Notes under the pieces: model-generated | The model's database searches: none | What the model was told of the DNA's origin: nothing | Seen by the model: the letters and a program-made list of their open reading frames with translations, nothing else | Source: Marasmius tenuissimus | Taxonomy: Eukaryota > Basidiomycota > Agaricomycetes > Agaricales > Marasmiaceae | Direction of reading: 5' to 3' | DNA: 64,000 bases | NCBI GenBank assembly: GCA_029532415.1 | Contig: JAQOTA010000050.1 | Span: 1,984,001 to 2,048,000, forward strand | Made by a program: the position numbers and the translations under genes | Shown: one piece after another, positions 1-11,705 of the stretch | Position numbering within the stretch: position 1 is the stretch's first letter | Layout: each line of letters opens with the position of its first letter

Positions 1-90
1 ACTCAGATCATTTTCATCACCTCCAGATATAGTTTGCCTTTGACGACACCACTTTTAATCGAGAACTCCTCTCTTACTCCTCTCAGAAAT

Positions 91-551
91 CATGGACCAC
101 CTCACCACGCTCCTCAACCACCTTCGTACCAACGGACATTCCGCGCTCGATACCAGATAGCAACAACTTTCATGTCGTTTGAAACCTCTGCTTCGATGTA
201 CACTGACTCTGTCTTCCGACATTTATCCAATGCATCCGAGAGGGCAAGGAGAAGAAATACGTAGAACACGCTTTCAGTTGTCTCGCTAAGCCAGGGGGTG
301 GGCCTGCGGTGATCCCAACGTTGGGAGAGAAGAAAGTTATGGATTTGTCGTTGATGTGTTCTGCGCTCTTGGAGGTGGAGGAGCTTCTCGATCGTTCAAC
401 TCGCAAAGAGCAAAACGGGCCTGGCCCGAGTCTTACCCGGGAGGAATGGGACGATCTGTTCGACTCGTACTTGATGGTGGTTGAGCTTGAGCTTCTCCCT
501 GATGTCAATAAGCCAGGTGATTACAAGAAGCTGGAGAAATTGGATGGGTAG
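91..551 (+). CDS. possible small helical protein, 5' structure unresolved
   Basis: An open frame from about 226 to the TAG at 549-551 encodes a charged, helix-rich stretch ending in LEKLDG, with segments such as EEWDDLFDSY and KKYVEHAF. A plausible start is the ATG at 91 (MDHLTTLLNHL), but the two frames are separated by stops around 157-220 and I could not find a convincing intron joining them. I do not recognise the protein. It may be a real short gene, or one broken in its first half. It lies just upstream of an S-family gene and the first family K copy, but has no obvious repeat elsewhere in the window. Confidence 0.35.
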
Positions 552-811
552 CTTGAGAGTGTTGGTCAGTAGCTTCCCCCAGACTTCCGAGTGTCTGTAA
601 CTTATGCTCGAGGACTTAGGTCTTCAAACAAAGTTCGCCCGAAGGGTACCTAAAGTGTTAGAGCTTTGCCAATCCGCTGTGGTTCTTGGTCATATCATCC
701 TCCGAACGGTTGAGCTATCTTTTATCTGCCGATGTTGCATTTTGTCCTGTCCCGAACTCTCCTCCTATACGCTCGTCCATTGTGTTAAGCAGAACAAATT
801 TAGTAGAGATT

Positions 812-1328
812 ATGACTGACGTCGTCGTCTCCAATTATTCTCCTCCTCCTAGTGGGCTAGATCTACCTGGAGATTTCATCGACCAAGTCTTACTCCCCCG
901 GCTCAACGACACACACGACCGGCCTTACCCCACGATTCATACAGAGGTCGCTCTTACGTTGTACCTCAAGCAACGCGGGCTCAGTTCATCTACCTACCCG
1001 TCCCTGGGGCTGGAACTTTCCAAATCGACTTTTACCCCGTGCGTCGAGTTGCTGGCGCTCATCAACTCGCAAGATCCCATCTCTGACTCGCAGACTCGTA
1101 CGAGTCACTCCTGGTCCTGGGTTTACCCCGACGAAGCCATCTCTGATCCTCAAATTGAACTTGATCTGGCTCGTCGATTGTGGAAATTGTTTTTCCGGTT
1201 TCACTCGCGACGAACAGAGAGCTGCGAGGACGAATGTAGTTGAGGGGTCGGTGGAGGAGCGGGAGTTGGAGGCTAGAGCTCGGGAGAAGTTAGAGAGACT
1301 GTTTGAGCAACGAAGAGTGATTGGGTGA
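812..1328 (+). pseudogene. S-family small gene, best preserved copy, frameshifted
   Basis: The ATG at 812 opens a frame of about 143 codons (MTDVVVSNYSPPPSG at the start; DFIDQVLLPRL, ALTLYLKQRGL and YPDEAISDPQIELDLARRL further on). At the T-run near 1189-1193 the frame shifts: the natural continuation (TRDEQRAAR, then an Arg/Glu-rich helical tail, LERLFEQRR) is in the next frame and stops at 1326-1328, while the literal frame stops at 1243. The same product in decayed form lies just upstream of every family K gene and in several isolated places, so this is a multi-copy partner gene. Function unknown. The C-terminal third looks coiled-coil-like. The frameshift could also be a base-calling error in the T-run. 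Confidence 0.5.
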
Positions 1329-1621
1329 TAGGTATCTCTCCTCCCTCTCTTACGGTACGCGTCGTTGACGCTGGTTGAGGTTCTCCCGTCCCCAGCGCTA
1401 TGTGGGACTCCGTGACAGGAGGCCCATGGGACTACCGATGCTGTAGACATGATAGCGCTTACGATGGGAGATACGGAGGGGATAGGGTCTCATGGGGGTC
1501 ATGAGGCAGTTGCAGGACTTTCACTCGAAGTTGACTATGTTCAAACCCCCCATCATTGCCTCCCTTCACGCGCCGTCCTTTCTCTCGTACGCTCTGCCTT
1601 CCCGTTCCTTCCCTTATAGAG

Positions 1622-2745
1622 ATGTCCTCTATCTTGGCTAACGCTCAGAATGTGTCGATAGGAGCCCATGCGTACATTCAGAGCGTGGCTGGATCTGCAA
1701 TCACTAACCATTACCACACGACGAAGAGAGGAGATTTCATGACTATAGTGGGCGTCACCTTGTGTAATTTCTCAGTCGCAGTCCTTGACCTCAACTCCAG
1801 AGTGGAAGGACCGTTCGAAGAGTGATCGACGGCGATATCATTTTTCGACGCCTCCTCTCGTCCAAGGTCCTATCGATCAACATCAAGCCGGAGAGGGCAT
1901 CAATTTCCACGGAGTCGCAGGTATTGAGAATCAAGGAAACCGTACAAACCACCAAGATCATTGGACGCCGGGAGAAGTTTACTGCTACCACGCTTGAGCT
2001 AATCGATGAGAAGGATCGAGACGAGTTCATGAAGGTGGTTATCAGCTATAAATATAAGCGATGATCTGACAGTCAGCTCCAGTTTATGAAGAATGTCCTT
2101 GAGGCAACAATGCGCCAACGGTGACTTGGCATGCCATTCACCTATCGGTGGTTATAAAGGGAGGCTGTAGGTCGGCGCTACTGACCCAAATATTTGCGGT
2201 GGCCGAGTCAAATGCGTTCACGGTGATAGTTCACGATGGTGGGTTTCCAGCGGGATTTTGTTGTAGGCGCTGAAAGACAGTAGAACTGGCAAATGAACTC
2301 GAATTAATCAAATGGGATCGGAACCACTGGATTGTACTTTACTACCTCAACTATGCATATGTATGTCCATCATTTAAGCTGCCTGTACTAGCCGATGAGT
2401 GCCCTTAGGCGGTTGCGATCCAATCTTTGCTCGACGACGAGACTGTCGTATTTGCTGTGAGTAAGCTATTTTCAGCGTCAACTGACTATTAACAACAAAA
2501 CACAGGTTACGGGGCTTTTGGGGGTTTGGTCGTTCAACCTCAAATCTTTAACTTGGAATCACGACCTAGCCTCTGTCCTCCTCAATCCACCCCGCACGGT
2601 GGACCTCCGAATATCCCACAACTCACTACCTCCATTTCGCCAAGGCTCCCCTCCACGCCTCGACATCGCCGAAATTGTCACCTGCGTCGAGCAGAAACAT
2701 TTCGGTGGTGTTTTGTATCTGATCGCGTCATTCGGACTGGGGTGA
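1622..2745 (+). pseudogene. family K copy A, 3' truncated
   Basis: Exons 1-6 align one-for-one with the intact copies: 1622-1747, 1801-2034, 2083-2120, 2171-2238, 2284-2360, 2409-2456. Exon 7 opens at 2506 with LLNPP and ETVT-type signatures but runs into TGA at 2743-2745. Spliced as written it would give about 276 residues. Homology to the intact exon 7 limps on to about 2830 (the PTFSLPQSGF region matches HFPSFPSPEW) after an internal deletion, and exons 8-11 are absent. The first intron donor has become GTGGGC instead of GTAAGC or GTAAGT. This is probably a dead copy, although an expressed N-terminal module cannot be excluded. Confidence 0.7.
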
Positions 2746-4126
2746 GATGGTGACCCGTCAGATCTGGAGTCCCGGTTGCCCACTTTCTCCCTTCCCCAGA
2801 GTGGTTTCCCCAACTCTTCTTGATCTGATTGGTCCATCATATTTCAAACATAATATTGATCACCATACTCCCTCCCCTCATATCCACTACGAACTAAACG
2901 CCTCCACCCTACCGTGGGCTGGCACTGGGAGCCTGCGCTGGCTATGGAAAACGAGGTGACAGTGACCGGCAAGGACCAATAAGGACCTACAACAGAGTGA
3001 CTCCGGGTCACCGCCACAAATGGGGAACTTGGTGAATTAGCAACCAAGTTACGTACGCTTCAATGCTTTGACCTCTTCCCTCTTGTGCCAAATGTGCCCC
3101 GACGTCCCTCAACTCACGACGCGGTTCTTCAGTATCACTCATGCAGTTCCTCGACAAATTCGTCCCGCGAAAGGTCTTATTGCCACTCGCAGCCAAATAT
3201 TTGCAACCCAGTTAAACAACCATGACCGCTTATATCCCGAGGTTTCCAGAAATCATACATCTGTGATGCTTCAGTATGTATACCAAGTCCTGCTTACCCT
3301 GGTTTACCGTCCTACACTCCTTTTCTAGATAACACCCATCGTGACCTCACGGAGCTTCTCAAACCATTCCGCATGAATTAGGGGACCGAACAAGGCCATC
3401 TGTTTCTGGCGCCAGAGAACGGCGTCTACGACGAGAAAACAGATCGGAATACAGATTTCTGAGAACATGTAAGTAACGAATTAATCACTTTTCAAGCGCT
3501 CAGGTACAAAGTGTTATCATGGGACGAAACTATGACACGGATGGCCTTCCTTGTCGGGGATTGTCAGGGACTCATTACTTGGCAGTACCCAGACGGTAGA
3601 CTAGTTCTCTCTCTTTCTCAGTCTCGCCTACCCGGAAGCTCGGAAAACCTGTCAGTCATTGGGCACTCCAGTACATCCAAAAACACTGACTTTGTATTCG
3701 AGCAAGCATTCCTTGAGCGCAGTCAACGTTTGTGGCCAGAACGGTGACATGGGAGGTTCCCGTCGGTATACATAAGTGTAACTCTACTGCAGCTAATCTC
3801 TGTATGGTGATTGGCATGGAACTCTACCTTCCGGTTGGTACAAACGTCATGCGTCGTCCTTCATACTGATATATGAGTTTCAGCGTCAAGATTCTTGATT
3901 TCCCTTCAAATCGCGCGTAGAAACTTCTTCCTTCGTTCTCCGATGATGGTATTAACTTATGTACATAGCCTGGACTTGCAATAGACTCAATGCTGCGGTT
4001 AGTATGATATGCCACGTATCACCTGGTACGGACCGAATTTCAACGTATCTGAGAAGAATGCTGAATGGCCGCGACTCGTATTTAATCCTCCTTCTGTATC
4101 TCCTCTAGCCTCCTAGCTCCTTGTTC
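2746..4126. other. gene-poor stretch with decayed sequence
   Basis: Beyond the decayed tail of family K copy A (to about 2830) I see no confident gene. A possible exon lies at 3511-3747 on the + strand. Its frame contains FLVGDCQGLITWQYPDGR and ends in TGA, and a GT donor and AG acceptor flank its left side at about 3469-3502. It has no recognisable family and no second copy in the window. The rest is low-complexity-free, non-coding looking sequence leading into the P450 promoter. Confidence 0.3.
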
Positions 4127-6744
4127 ATGTTGCTGCAGATTGTCAACAAACTAGTGAGCCTATCCCCTTTGTCTGGCTCTATTTCAGCCACATCCTACCT
4201 CGCCAGGGAACCACGTCACGCCGTGGGCCTTCTCCTACTCTTTCTGTCTACAATCCATGTCGCGCGTGCCTTGTTGACGAGAAAGAAGGGGAAGCTCCCC
4301 CCGGTCCGATGGGGCTGCCCATCATAGGCAACTTATTCCAGTTGAGCCTCAATGCCTGGATTCCTTTCACCCAATGGAAATACAAATATGGTAAGATGAT
4401 CGTGGCTGCGAGTCTTCGCCAAGAACACTCAAACCTCTTCCACTTGCAATAGGCCCCTTGGTTTACATTACGGCTGGAAATCAAGGCATCCTTATCCTCA
4501 GCTCGCATCAAGCAGCCGCCGAGCTTTTGGACCGCAGAGCTCACATCTATAACAGCCGCTCTCGGTTCATCGGTGAGTATTCGACTCATACGTCAGCTCA
4601 AATATGCCGGAAGCTATTACTAACGTGTAGCCGCACAAACAGTCGCTTCTGACTACTTGACGGGTGGGATGTCTCTCGCCCTGCTCGAGAACAATGATGT
4701 GTGAGTATTCGTTTTGCAGACTACTGAGTCTCGCTTATGTGTCTCTCCTATAGATGGAAGAGAATGCGGAGGGTCGTGGACGAGGTGCTCAACAAGACAC
4801 TGGCACCCTCTTTATACCCGGCTCAAGAGGAGGAAGCCGTGCGCTTGGTCTGGAATATGTTGCAATCCGCTGGTTACAAGCAGTGGGACAGTGAGATACA
4901 GAGGCAAGTGAAGACCTTTACACAAAGATCGCAATCGCGAGCACTAATTGTGAATTCCCTAGGGCTGCTGGATCTTTGATCCTTTCAATGATCTACAATC
5001 TTCCAACCCTCCAATCCTCCAATGATCCCACAATAAACAGGATCAACCAATTTACCTCGAGATTCACGCAAGCAATCTACCCTGGCACGTACTTTGTTGA
5101 ATTCTTCCCCTGGATGAGATTCTTCCCCGCATTCGTGTCAAAATGGAAGCGGGATGCACAGATGTGGTATCGTCGAGATACGGCGTTTTTCAGAAGCCTG
5201 TATGATGGAGTGAAAGATCGAATGGTACGAGATCTTTCTGGCGGTTGATTCTTGTTGAACAATTGGCATTATCAGGACAAGGGCGACGACCGTGGCTGCT
5301 TTACAAGTCATGTTATGAATCGAGTTCGAGATCAAAAGGGCTTTGACCTATCCGAGACAGAAATCGCTTGGCTTTCTGCCACCCTCTAGTACGTGTTCAA
5401 TGGTTCATGGAAGGTTCCTATGCCTGACCTTGATGTATTGGTAGTGGTGGCGGCGTCGATACGGTGAGTATCCGCATAAAGTTGATGCCCGGACCACGAG
5501 CCAATGGTGGTCCTTCTTAGTCTGCAACTTTAGTTACTTGGTTCGTGCTCGCTATGTTGGCACATCCGGAAGTCCAGGACAAGTGCCAGCAGGAGCTCGA
5601 TACTGTCGTCGGACGCCAGCGGATGCCCAAGTTTAGCGATTTGGAGGACTTACCCTACATTCGAGCAACCGCACGTGAAGTCCTGCGTTGGAGAACGCCG
5701 GCTCCAATTGGTGGGTGCCTGTATTTGAAGGTAGCAGATTGTAGCACCATCACTGACCGAACGACTTAGGAGTTCCTCACCGTTCGACAGAGGTGAGTAC
5801 TTTCCTATTTCTGCGGGACTTAATTGATAATGATCTTTCTTAGGATGATTGGTACGGAGGCTACTACATTCCCAAAGGCACACTCGTCATATCAAACATA
5901 TGGTAAGTAGCTGATAAATTTCACGCGTAACACCTTGAAATGCTCACCTGTATTGAACTGATGACAGGGCAATGAATCGAGATAAGGATGTCTACGTACG
6001 TGATATGGTCTCGCGCGTTTGAGTGCTCAGTGAATCGACATTGATATTGACTTCCTGTTTGATCTTCAAAGGGCGTTGATGCGGATGAATTTAAACCTGA
6101 ACGACATCTTGGTTCCGATGGAAAGCTGAAGCCATCCCCGCCGGATACAAAACGTGAGTTTTAGAGATCTGCAATCTCTTTACACCCTCCTATGTGCGAC
6201 ACTGACGGTCACCGTTCGCTCCTTGGTATCTAGAGGGTATGTTTCTACTGGAATACGTATTGCCTCTACTAAAGTGATCTTTCAACGTATCAATTCAGGG
6301 ACTGTCACTTTTGTGAGTCCGCCCATTAACCTTAGACCGTAAATATCGTATCTAAATGGTCTTCTCTCCAGGGCTACGGGGGCAGGTCGGTCTCGGGTTC
6401 AGTTCGTCTTACACTCCCGTGTTTACCTTTCCCTGGTTTTCGAAAGAACCTGCCCAGGAAGGCATATTGCAAACTCTTTCTTGCTCATCAATATTGCAAA
6501 CATCTTATGGGCTGCGAACATCTCCCCGGAAAAGGACGCTAAGGGTAACGAGGTCTCACCGGATATTTCGGACACCGCCACGGTCAACGATGGGATAATC
6601 GCGTGAGTAAAGTGATAGTAATATTTGCGTGGTCCCAACTAACATTTTATCAGGAAACCACTTCCTTTCAAGTGTTCGATCACCCCCCGTTTCCCAGGGG
6701 TTATTGAGGTGGTGAATGGCATTAAGCAGGTATTTGAGAAGTAG
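4127..6744 (+). CDS. cytochrome P450 monooxygenase, 1-bp frameshift in exon 1
   Basis: Haem-thiolate monooxygenase of the ER-anchored fungal type. Exons by eye: 4127-4390, 4453-4572, 4631-4700, 4754-4903, 4963-5224, 5276-5388, 5445-5463, 5521-5710, 5770-5792, 5844-5902, 5968-5995, 6072-6153, a probable 3-nt microexon 6234-6236, 6299-6312, 6372-6385, 6447-6602, 6654-6744. The model gives about 552 residues, the usual length. Visible: an N-terminal membrane anchor (GLLLLFLSTIHVARALL), a Pro-rich hinge, the I-helix GGGVDTSAT, the K-helix ExxR in EVLRWR, the PERH region FKPERHL, and the haem loop FGYGGRTCPG with Cys at 6451-6453. The hinge reads LPP then shifts: the C-run at 4296-4301 has six C where seven would keep GPMGLPIIGN in frame. 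This is either a pseudogene or a homopolymer error. Intron 4904-4962 is GC-AG. Overall it resembles the agaricomycete P450s often labelled O-methylsterigmatocystin oxidoreductase-like. Substrate unknown. Confidence 0.88.
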
Positions 6745-6959
6745 ATGGTATGCCCGGGATGATAGGACCCACCTGGAAGTAAGGTGGCGATCGAATTTGG
6801 AATCTAGGGCTTCATTTAAGCATGTATACTCTTTGTTGGAACTTGGGACTGAACCCTCCGAATGACCTGGCACCGGCAGAGGAGTAATTCGCGCGTTATT
6901 TAGGAAATTCGATGTAGTTTATATGCAAAAGATCTTAGCAATTCATCAGTACTGACCTA

Positions 6960-7430
6960 CCGAGTCAACCCAATCATCAAGTTTGAGCCCGACGTTACAG
7001 CTACGAAAGAAATCTTGGAACGTTGATCATGAAGACAGTACTGGTGGCGCGCAAGCGCACGGGGGTCAACCTGGAAAAACTGGCGCCCACACCTGAACCG
7101 AAACCCGGACCGCCATCGTACTTCCACTCGGTTTCTACCTGGCCCTTGGTCACACTCTCACATCACCTCCAACCGACCTCACCCGCTCCTCGGTCGCTAC
7201 CAGCTCAAATCTAACGCCTTGGAAGATGCCAGAAATCTCGTGTATTTCAAGGACTTGTAAGCACGGCCGCCATCTTCGCGACATAGGGCTCGACTCCTCA
7301 GGCCTCACTGATGGAAATGAAGTAATTGAGCTAACGGGGGCTCTCGTTGGCTGGAAATTCGGAATCAGACGTGGCAGCAAGGGTAAGGGGCTTGTGCACA
7401 AGACTAGGCCCTTTTCCCTTTAGAGTTAGC
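6960..7430 (+). repeat. R2 module, copy 1 (decayed)
   Basis: Starts with the motif AAGTTTGAGCCCGACGTT (about 6979), shared with 46.7 and 59.8 kb where it reads CAAGCTTGAGCCCGACGTT. It continues with blocks also found at 20.7-21.1, 31.6-31.9, 50.7-50.9 and 59.9-60.2 kb (the 'tggcgcccac..' block and a 'ctggctggaaat' block). No copy keeps a long common reading frame, though the copies at 20.9 and 60.0 kb share an open + strand frame. Origin unknown. Confidence 0.45.
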
Positions 7431-8610
7431 GTCGAAGTTTGATTTTACACAAATCCATCACGAGAAAAGCAGACGCAGTGGATGGGTGCCGATACTCACG
7501 TCTTGTGCCCTCGCTTCCTCCCTTAGGATCGTGAGTCCCAATCGACTCCCGAGTGAACCGGTTCAGCCTAATGTTCAATCCTGGAGCCGCGCACTCGTTG
7601 ATTTGGGCGCCCTTCGAGTCAGCAAGCAATGGACGCTCATTCTTATATGTCGTAAGTACCCATTCAAAAAGGAGGCTGGAAGCGCCGCACTTGCCACGTT
7701 GCGAGACCTGTACAAGAATTGACGATTAGCTCCAAAATAAATCCCTTTATGAAGAGCCTCCACGTCCCGCATCGCGGCACCAGAATCAGAAGACCGTGAC
7801 CTGTGATGAGCGAGCGAAAAATCCAGAGGAACAACATCGGGGCGCGTGTACATGTTGACTTGGTACCCGAATTCGGGCTGCAGCCACCGTGGTCAAGTGA
7901 GGTGACGTTAAAGAGAGTGTTGGTGGCCGGAACATGTACTACTACTAAATGGTAGCGGTCGTGGGTCATGACGCGTGACGTCCGTCTTGGATCAATGCCA
8001 TCTTTGAACGTTTGAACAAGGTTGGGAGTCTCAGTTTGTGGAGGCTTTCATAGGAATGCCAGAAAGGACAGCAATGAGCGGAAACAAGGGCGCGGTTGAA
8101 GGTGTAAAAGATAAAGCATGATTCCGAGGGCTGAGTTCTGAGCGCTGAGCCTACGCAACGACTTTCAAAGCCCATGAGTTAATGAGACGAACGCTGGCCA
8201 TTCCGTGGGGCTGAAGCTCGCTGACTGGCGCATAAAAAACCAGAAGCTTGAGGGGGCCAATTTGAACCTGGTATCTTGAAGTTATGATAAGCTCGGATGT
8301 CTAGTGATGCGTAGCGAGGCCAGCGTATTCTCGTGGGAGTTCCGAGCAGAACGATGGATGAAGAAAAAAACTTGACGGCAATCGTCGGGAGGCCTTTTTT
8401 CTGCACGTAGGCAGTTACCAATCTGAGGAGTTGTAAGAAACACGTCGAGACAGAAAGCAATAAGAAAACGCACCTCAGTGAATGCTTACTATGAGCTCGC
8501 TACCTCACCAAAGGCCCGTGATAGAGTAAACTAGGCCTCTGTAGCCCCTAATTCAGCTTCTTGAAGCTAGATATCCAGATTGAGGCTGCCGTTCGGGGAT
8601 GAACGCAGAG
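7431..8610. repeat. decayed multi-copy sequence, no intact gene
   Basis: Two sub-blocks recur. 7560-7860 matches 42.3-42.55 kb (shared 'gcgcccttcgagtc' and 'ttgcgagacctgta' words; on the - strand both read SSD.GAA.). 8150-8480 matches 33.85-34.2 kb on the - strand (a short hydrophobic/helical protein fragment containing TCF.QLLRL). Neither has an intact frame. They look like remnants of - strand genes from neighbouring duplication units. Confidence 0.4.
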
Positions 8611-8611
8611 C

Positions 8612-10456
8612 TTCACGTTGATGGGCGCGGTCCAGTTAGAAGCAGGGTTCTGACTCAAGTCGCGAGTCGAGACGGTGCAATTTTCTCAGTCTGCCGCTTT
8701 AGCGCCTGTACTCGGCTCTGACCAGAACCCACCACGACCGACGACCCGTCTCTATTTCCTTATCTTCTCTTACCCACATGAGCACGCGAAATCCGCTCTG
8801 GAATATGCGAGCTCGGCTGGCGCCGTGACCTGGCGATTGAAGGGGATCATGAAGGTCACTTGTAAAACTTCTGGCTGGCAGGAACAAAAATCGCTCCTCG
8901 AAAGACCTCGTAATAGATGCTAGATCGAAGAAATCCCGGTCTTCAAGTGCGTGTTTTGCTTCGCTATGTGCTTGAGGTCCAAACTCACCGTTCATTTTCT
9001 TTTGTTAGCTTGACCCTCCAATATCCAATCCCTATACTCTCCTGACAACCGGACAAACCCAACCCCTTCAACAGGTTCTTTTCCGGAGAGAGAGAATATA
9101 CCAAAGTCGTACTTTGGATGGAGACCCCGATACTCTCGTCACATAGGGCAAAGATTCGGCCTTCCGACGAGCAGAAAGAGGCTGGTGCAACTATTGCTGG
9201 TGAACCCGATGCATATGGTATGTTTCGTTTTCTCTCATCTAGTGGTCGCGATGGGCTCGTTTGCATTCACACTTTGTCCAACTGAGGCTGATGCCTATTT
9301 CGTTAGCAGGTCATTTTTAAACGAATTGAATGAGATCGAAAGCACACCAGCGTCGTCCTACGACCCATGCAGAGATTTCTCGCTCTCAGTGCATGACACC
9401 TTCAGTAATGCTAATGAGGGTTGTCTACCTACCTTCTCTGGAGTTGGGGCACGTCCAGATTATCTTGTATTCCTTTCACCGAACGGTTGGCCGTCATCAA
9501 TTCAACCAACAGTTCTCCTCCCATCCGACTCGCTCCATCGTCTTCCCGGCCACGGGAATACCTCGATGAATCAATAAAATTCGATCTGGCCCATCGACTT
9601 GGGGAATTGCTGTCTTTGCTCACAGTGAAGAGCCATCTGGTACTACGACTCCGGGCGCCAAATTCCGACTGGCGAAAGAGCAAGATGTGAAGCCTCAGGC
9701 TGGGAGAGGTTGGCGAGACTATCCGAACGACGAAAGGTGGGTGGGCGTTTTCTCCGCGCGTGGTTCAACCCTGACTGACCTTGCACTGTAGAAGGTTTGT
9801 GATCTCTCGAGCTCATGAGTTCTTGGATCGCACGCTGGCTTTCACACCTACACACAGTCTCCAAGTTCCTGATCCCTGTCCTTATACGGTCATGACTCAT
9901 GTTGTCCTTGTTTAAGTTCTGAATCCATCACATTCGTCATAGTAACAGGCCGCTGTGTCTATCTCACACCCTCCGATTCTTTTTCCGGCAATGGCGTCTG
10001 CCACCAGTATGAGTCCTAGTCCCAGTCACCGCAAGACTTTTGGGTCCCCTCCGCGGTTATGGTTCGTGGGTGTATCCCGACGGGCCCGTTTTTGATTCTC
10101 AAGTGAAACCTTACTTGGTCATTCGAAAGCAGGAACAGGTTGATTTTACTCAGAGGCAAGAGCGCGTATGAGTGGGAGGCGGAGGCGGAAGCTAAAGCTC
10201 GGCGAATGTATGCCGAGACGAACGACGAAGTAAGAAGTAAGGCTGGTGGGTATTCGAGGCCCGCGAGACCACCGATGCTGTAGACAAGGCGTGATGGTCA
10301 TCGTGATGGTGGACTGCTTATGGGAGGTATAGAGGAGATGGTCTCGTGGATGTATGTCATGAGGCGGTTGTGTCTTCACTTAAGGCGGATGCTGTTTGGG
10401 ACCTCCCATCACCACCTCCCTTTCCTCACTGGCCCTCTTCCTTCGCCTCCGTGAAC
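8612..10456 (+). repeat. upstream block of family K copy B, with S-family remnants
   Basis: Begins with the unit-edge sequence (a 'cttcacgttgatgggcgcggt' type block, then 'gcgcctgtactcggctctgaccagaaccc') that also starts units at about 13155, 24307, 34246, 52935 and 63624. It contains broken S-family pieces (about 9340-9735 and 10020-10230), ending in the block before the ATG of copy B. The spacing from unit edge to the family K start is similar in all units (1.6-1.85 kb). Confidence 0.55.
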
Positions 10457-11313
10457 ATGTCAAGCTCTTCAAACTTTCATAACGCTCAACACACCACGAT
10501 AGGGGACCATGCCAACTTGCAGGCCGTGGCTGGTAATCTGACGATTACTCACCATAACAACTACCACAGCTCGGAGAGAGATCTGATTACTGTAGTAAGT
10601 GTCAGTTGGATCGTTATCAGTCGCGATCCTTGACCTTACCTTCAGAACGGAAGGACCATTCGAAGAGTGATTGACGGGGATATTATTTTTCGACGCCTGC
10701 TCTCATCTAAGGTCCTATCGATCAACACCAAACCGGAGGGGGCGTCAACGTCAACAGAGTTGCAGGTATTCAAAATCAAGAAAACGGTGCAAACGGCCAA
10801 GATAGTCGGACGCCGGGAGAAGTTCACTGCTACCACCTTTGAGCTGATTGGTGATGAGAAGAATCGAGACGAGTTTGTGAAGGTGAGCATTGGTATTTGG
10901 ACTGTGTAGAATGATCTAACAATCAGCTTTAGCTTGTGAAGAAAGTCCTCAAAGCAGCGATGTGTCGGCGGTGAGTCGGCGAGTCAGTCAACCGTCGGTC
11001 TATGTAATGGGATATCACAGGTCGGCGCTGCTCACTCAAATTTTTGCGGTGGCAGAGTCAGATGCACTAACAATGATAGTCCATGATGGTATGTTATTCG
11101 TTGTGGTTTTATGTAGCGGGCGCTGAATAATAGTAGAACTGGCGAATGGAAACGAATTTGCTGATCGGTATTGGCAAAATAACTCGATTGTATTTTACTA
11201 CATCACGTATACATTTGTATGTTCAGCCCTTGGGATTGTTGTCCTGACTGAGGAATATTCTCTAGATTGTTGCGATTGGATCCTTGCGGGACGACGAGAC
11301 TGTTACATTTCCA
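10457..11313 (+). pseudogene. family K copy B, exons 1-6 only
   Basis: Six exons are intact and in frame: 10457-10594, 10646-10882, 10933-10970, 11021-11088, 11137-11216, 11266-11313. The N-terminus is MSSSSNFHNAQHTTIG, and exon 6 ends DDETVTFP with its GT donor preserved. Within intron 6 (about 11327) the sequence switches from family K to a piece of an S-family gene, so exons 7-11 are missing. Exon 2 has one extra codon (IGDEKN). Translation would run through the truncated intron and stop soon. This is a clean recombination breakpoint rather than slow decay. Confidence 0.75.
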
Positions 11314-11339
11314 GTGAGCTAGCTAGCCTTCAGTCATTC

Positions 11340-11705
11340 GCATTACTATCATCTACCTACCCGGTTCTAGGCTCAAGGCTGTCTGAATTGTCTAGTATTT
11401 CGTGATGGCGCTCGTCAACTCGAACAGCGGCTCTCCTCCCGCCTGGCTGACTCTATCGGCGCTTGTAAGACTTCTGGGTCGTGGGTACATCCCAAAGAGT
11501 CCGTTCCTGACCCTCAAATTCAACTCGACTAGACCTTTTGACTTGAGGAATCGCTGTTTCGGGAATACGTCGAACTTAACCTCGGTCAACCTGAGGCTAG
11601 GAATAGCGCTCGTACGAGTGCGATCAACCGGTTCTTGAAGGAACGAGCCCTAGAGGTTGGAGCCCAGCATAGTCTATCAGAGCAACAGAGAGTGGGCGGG
11701 CGATA
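11340..11705 (+). pseudogene. S-family fragment fused behind family K copy B
   Basis: Starts at 'tcatctacctaccc', identical to 987-1000 of the best S-family copy. It follows that copy through the region matching YPDEAISDPQIELD (here degraded: KESV then PDPQ-like in another frame) to the Arg/Glu-rich tail. Stops and frame changes are frequent. It is followed at 11700-11880 by sequence resembling the block that normally sits between an S gene and a family K gene, so order S-K has become K-S here. Confidence 0.5.
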
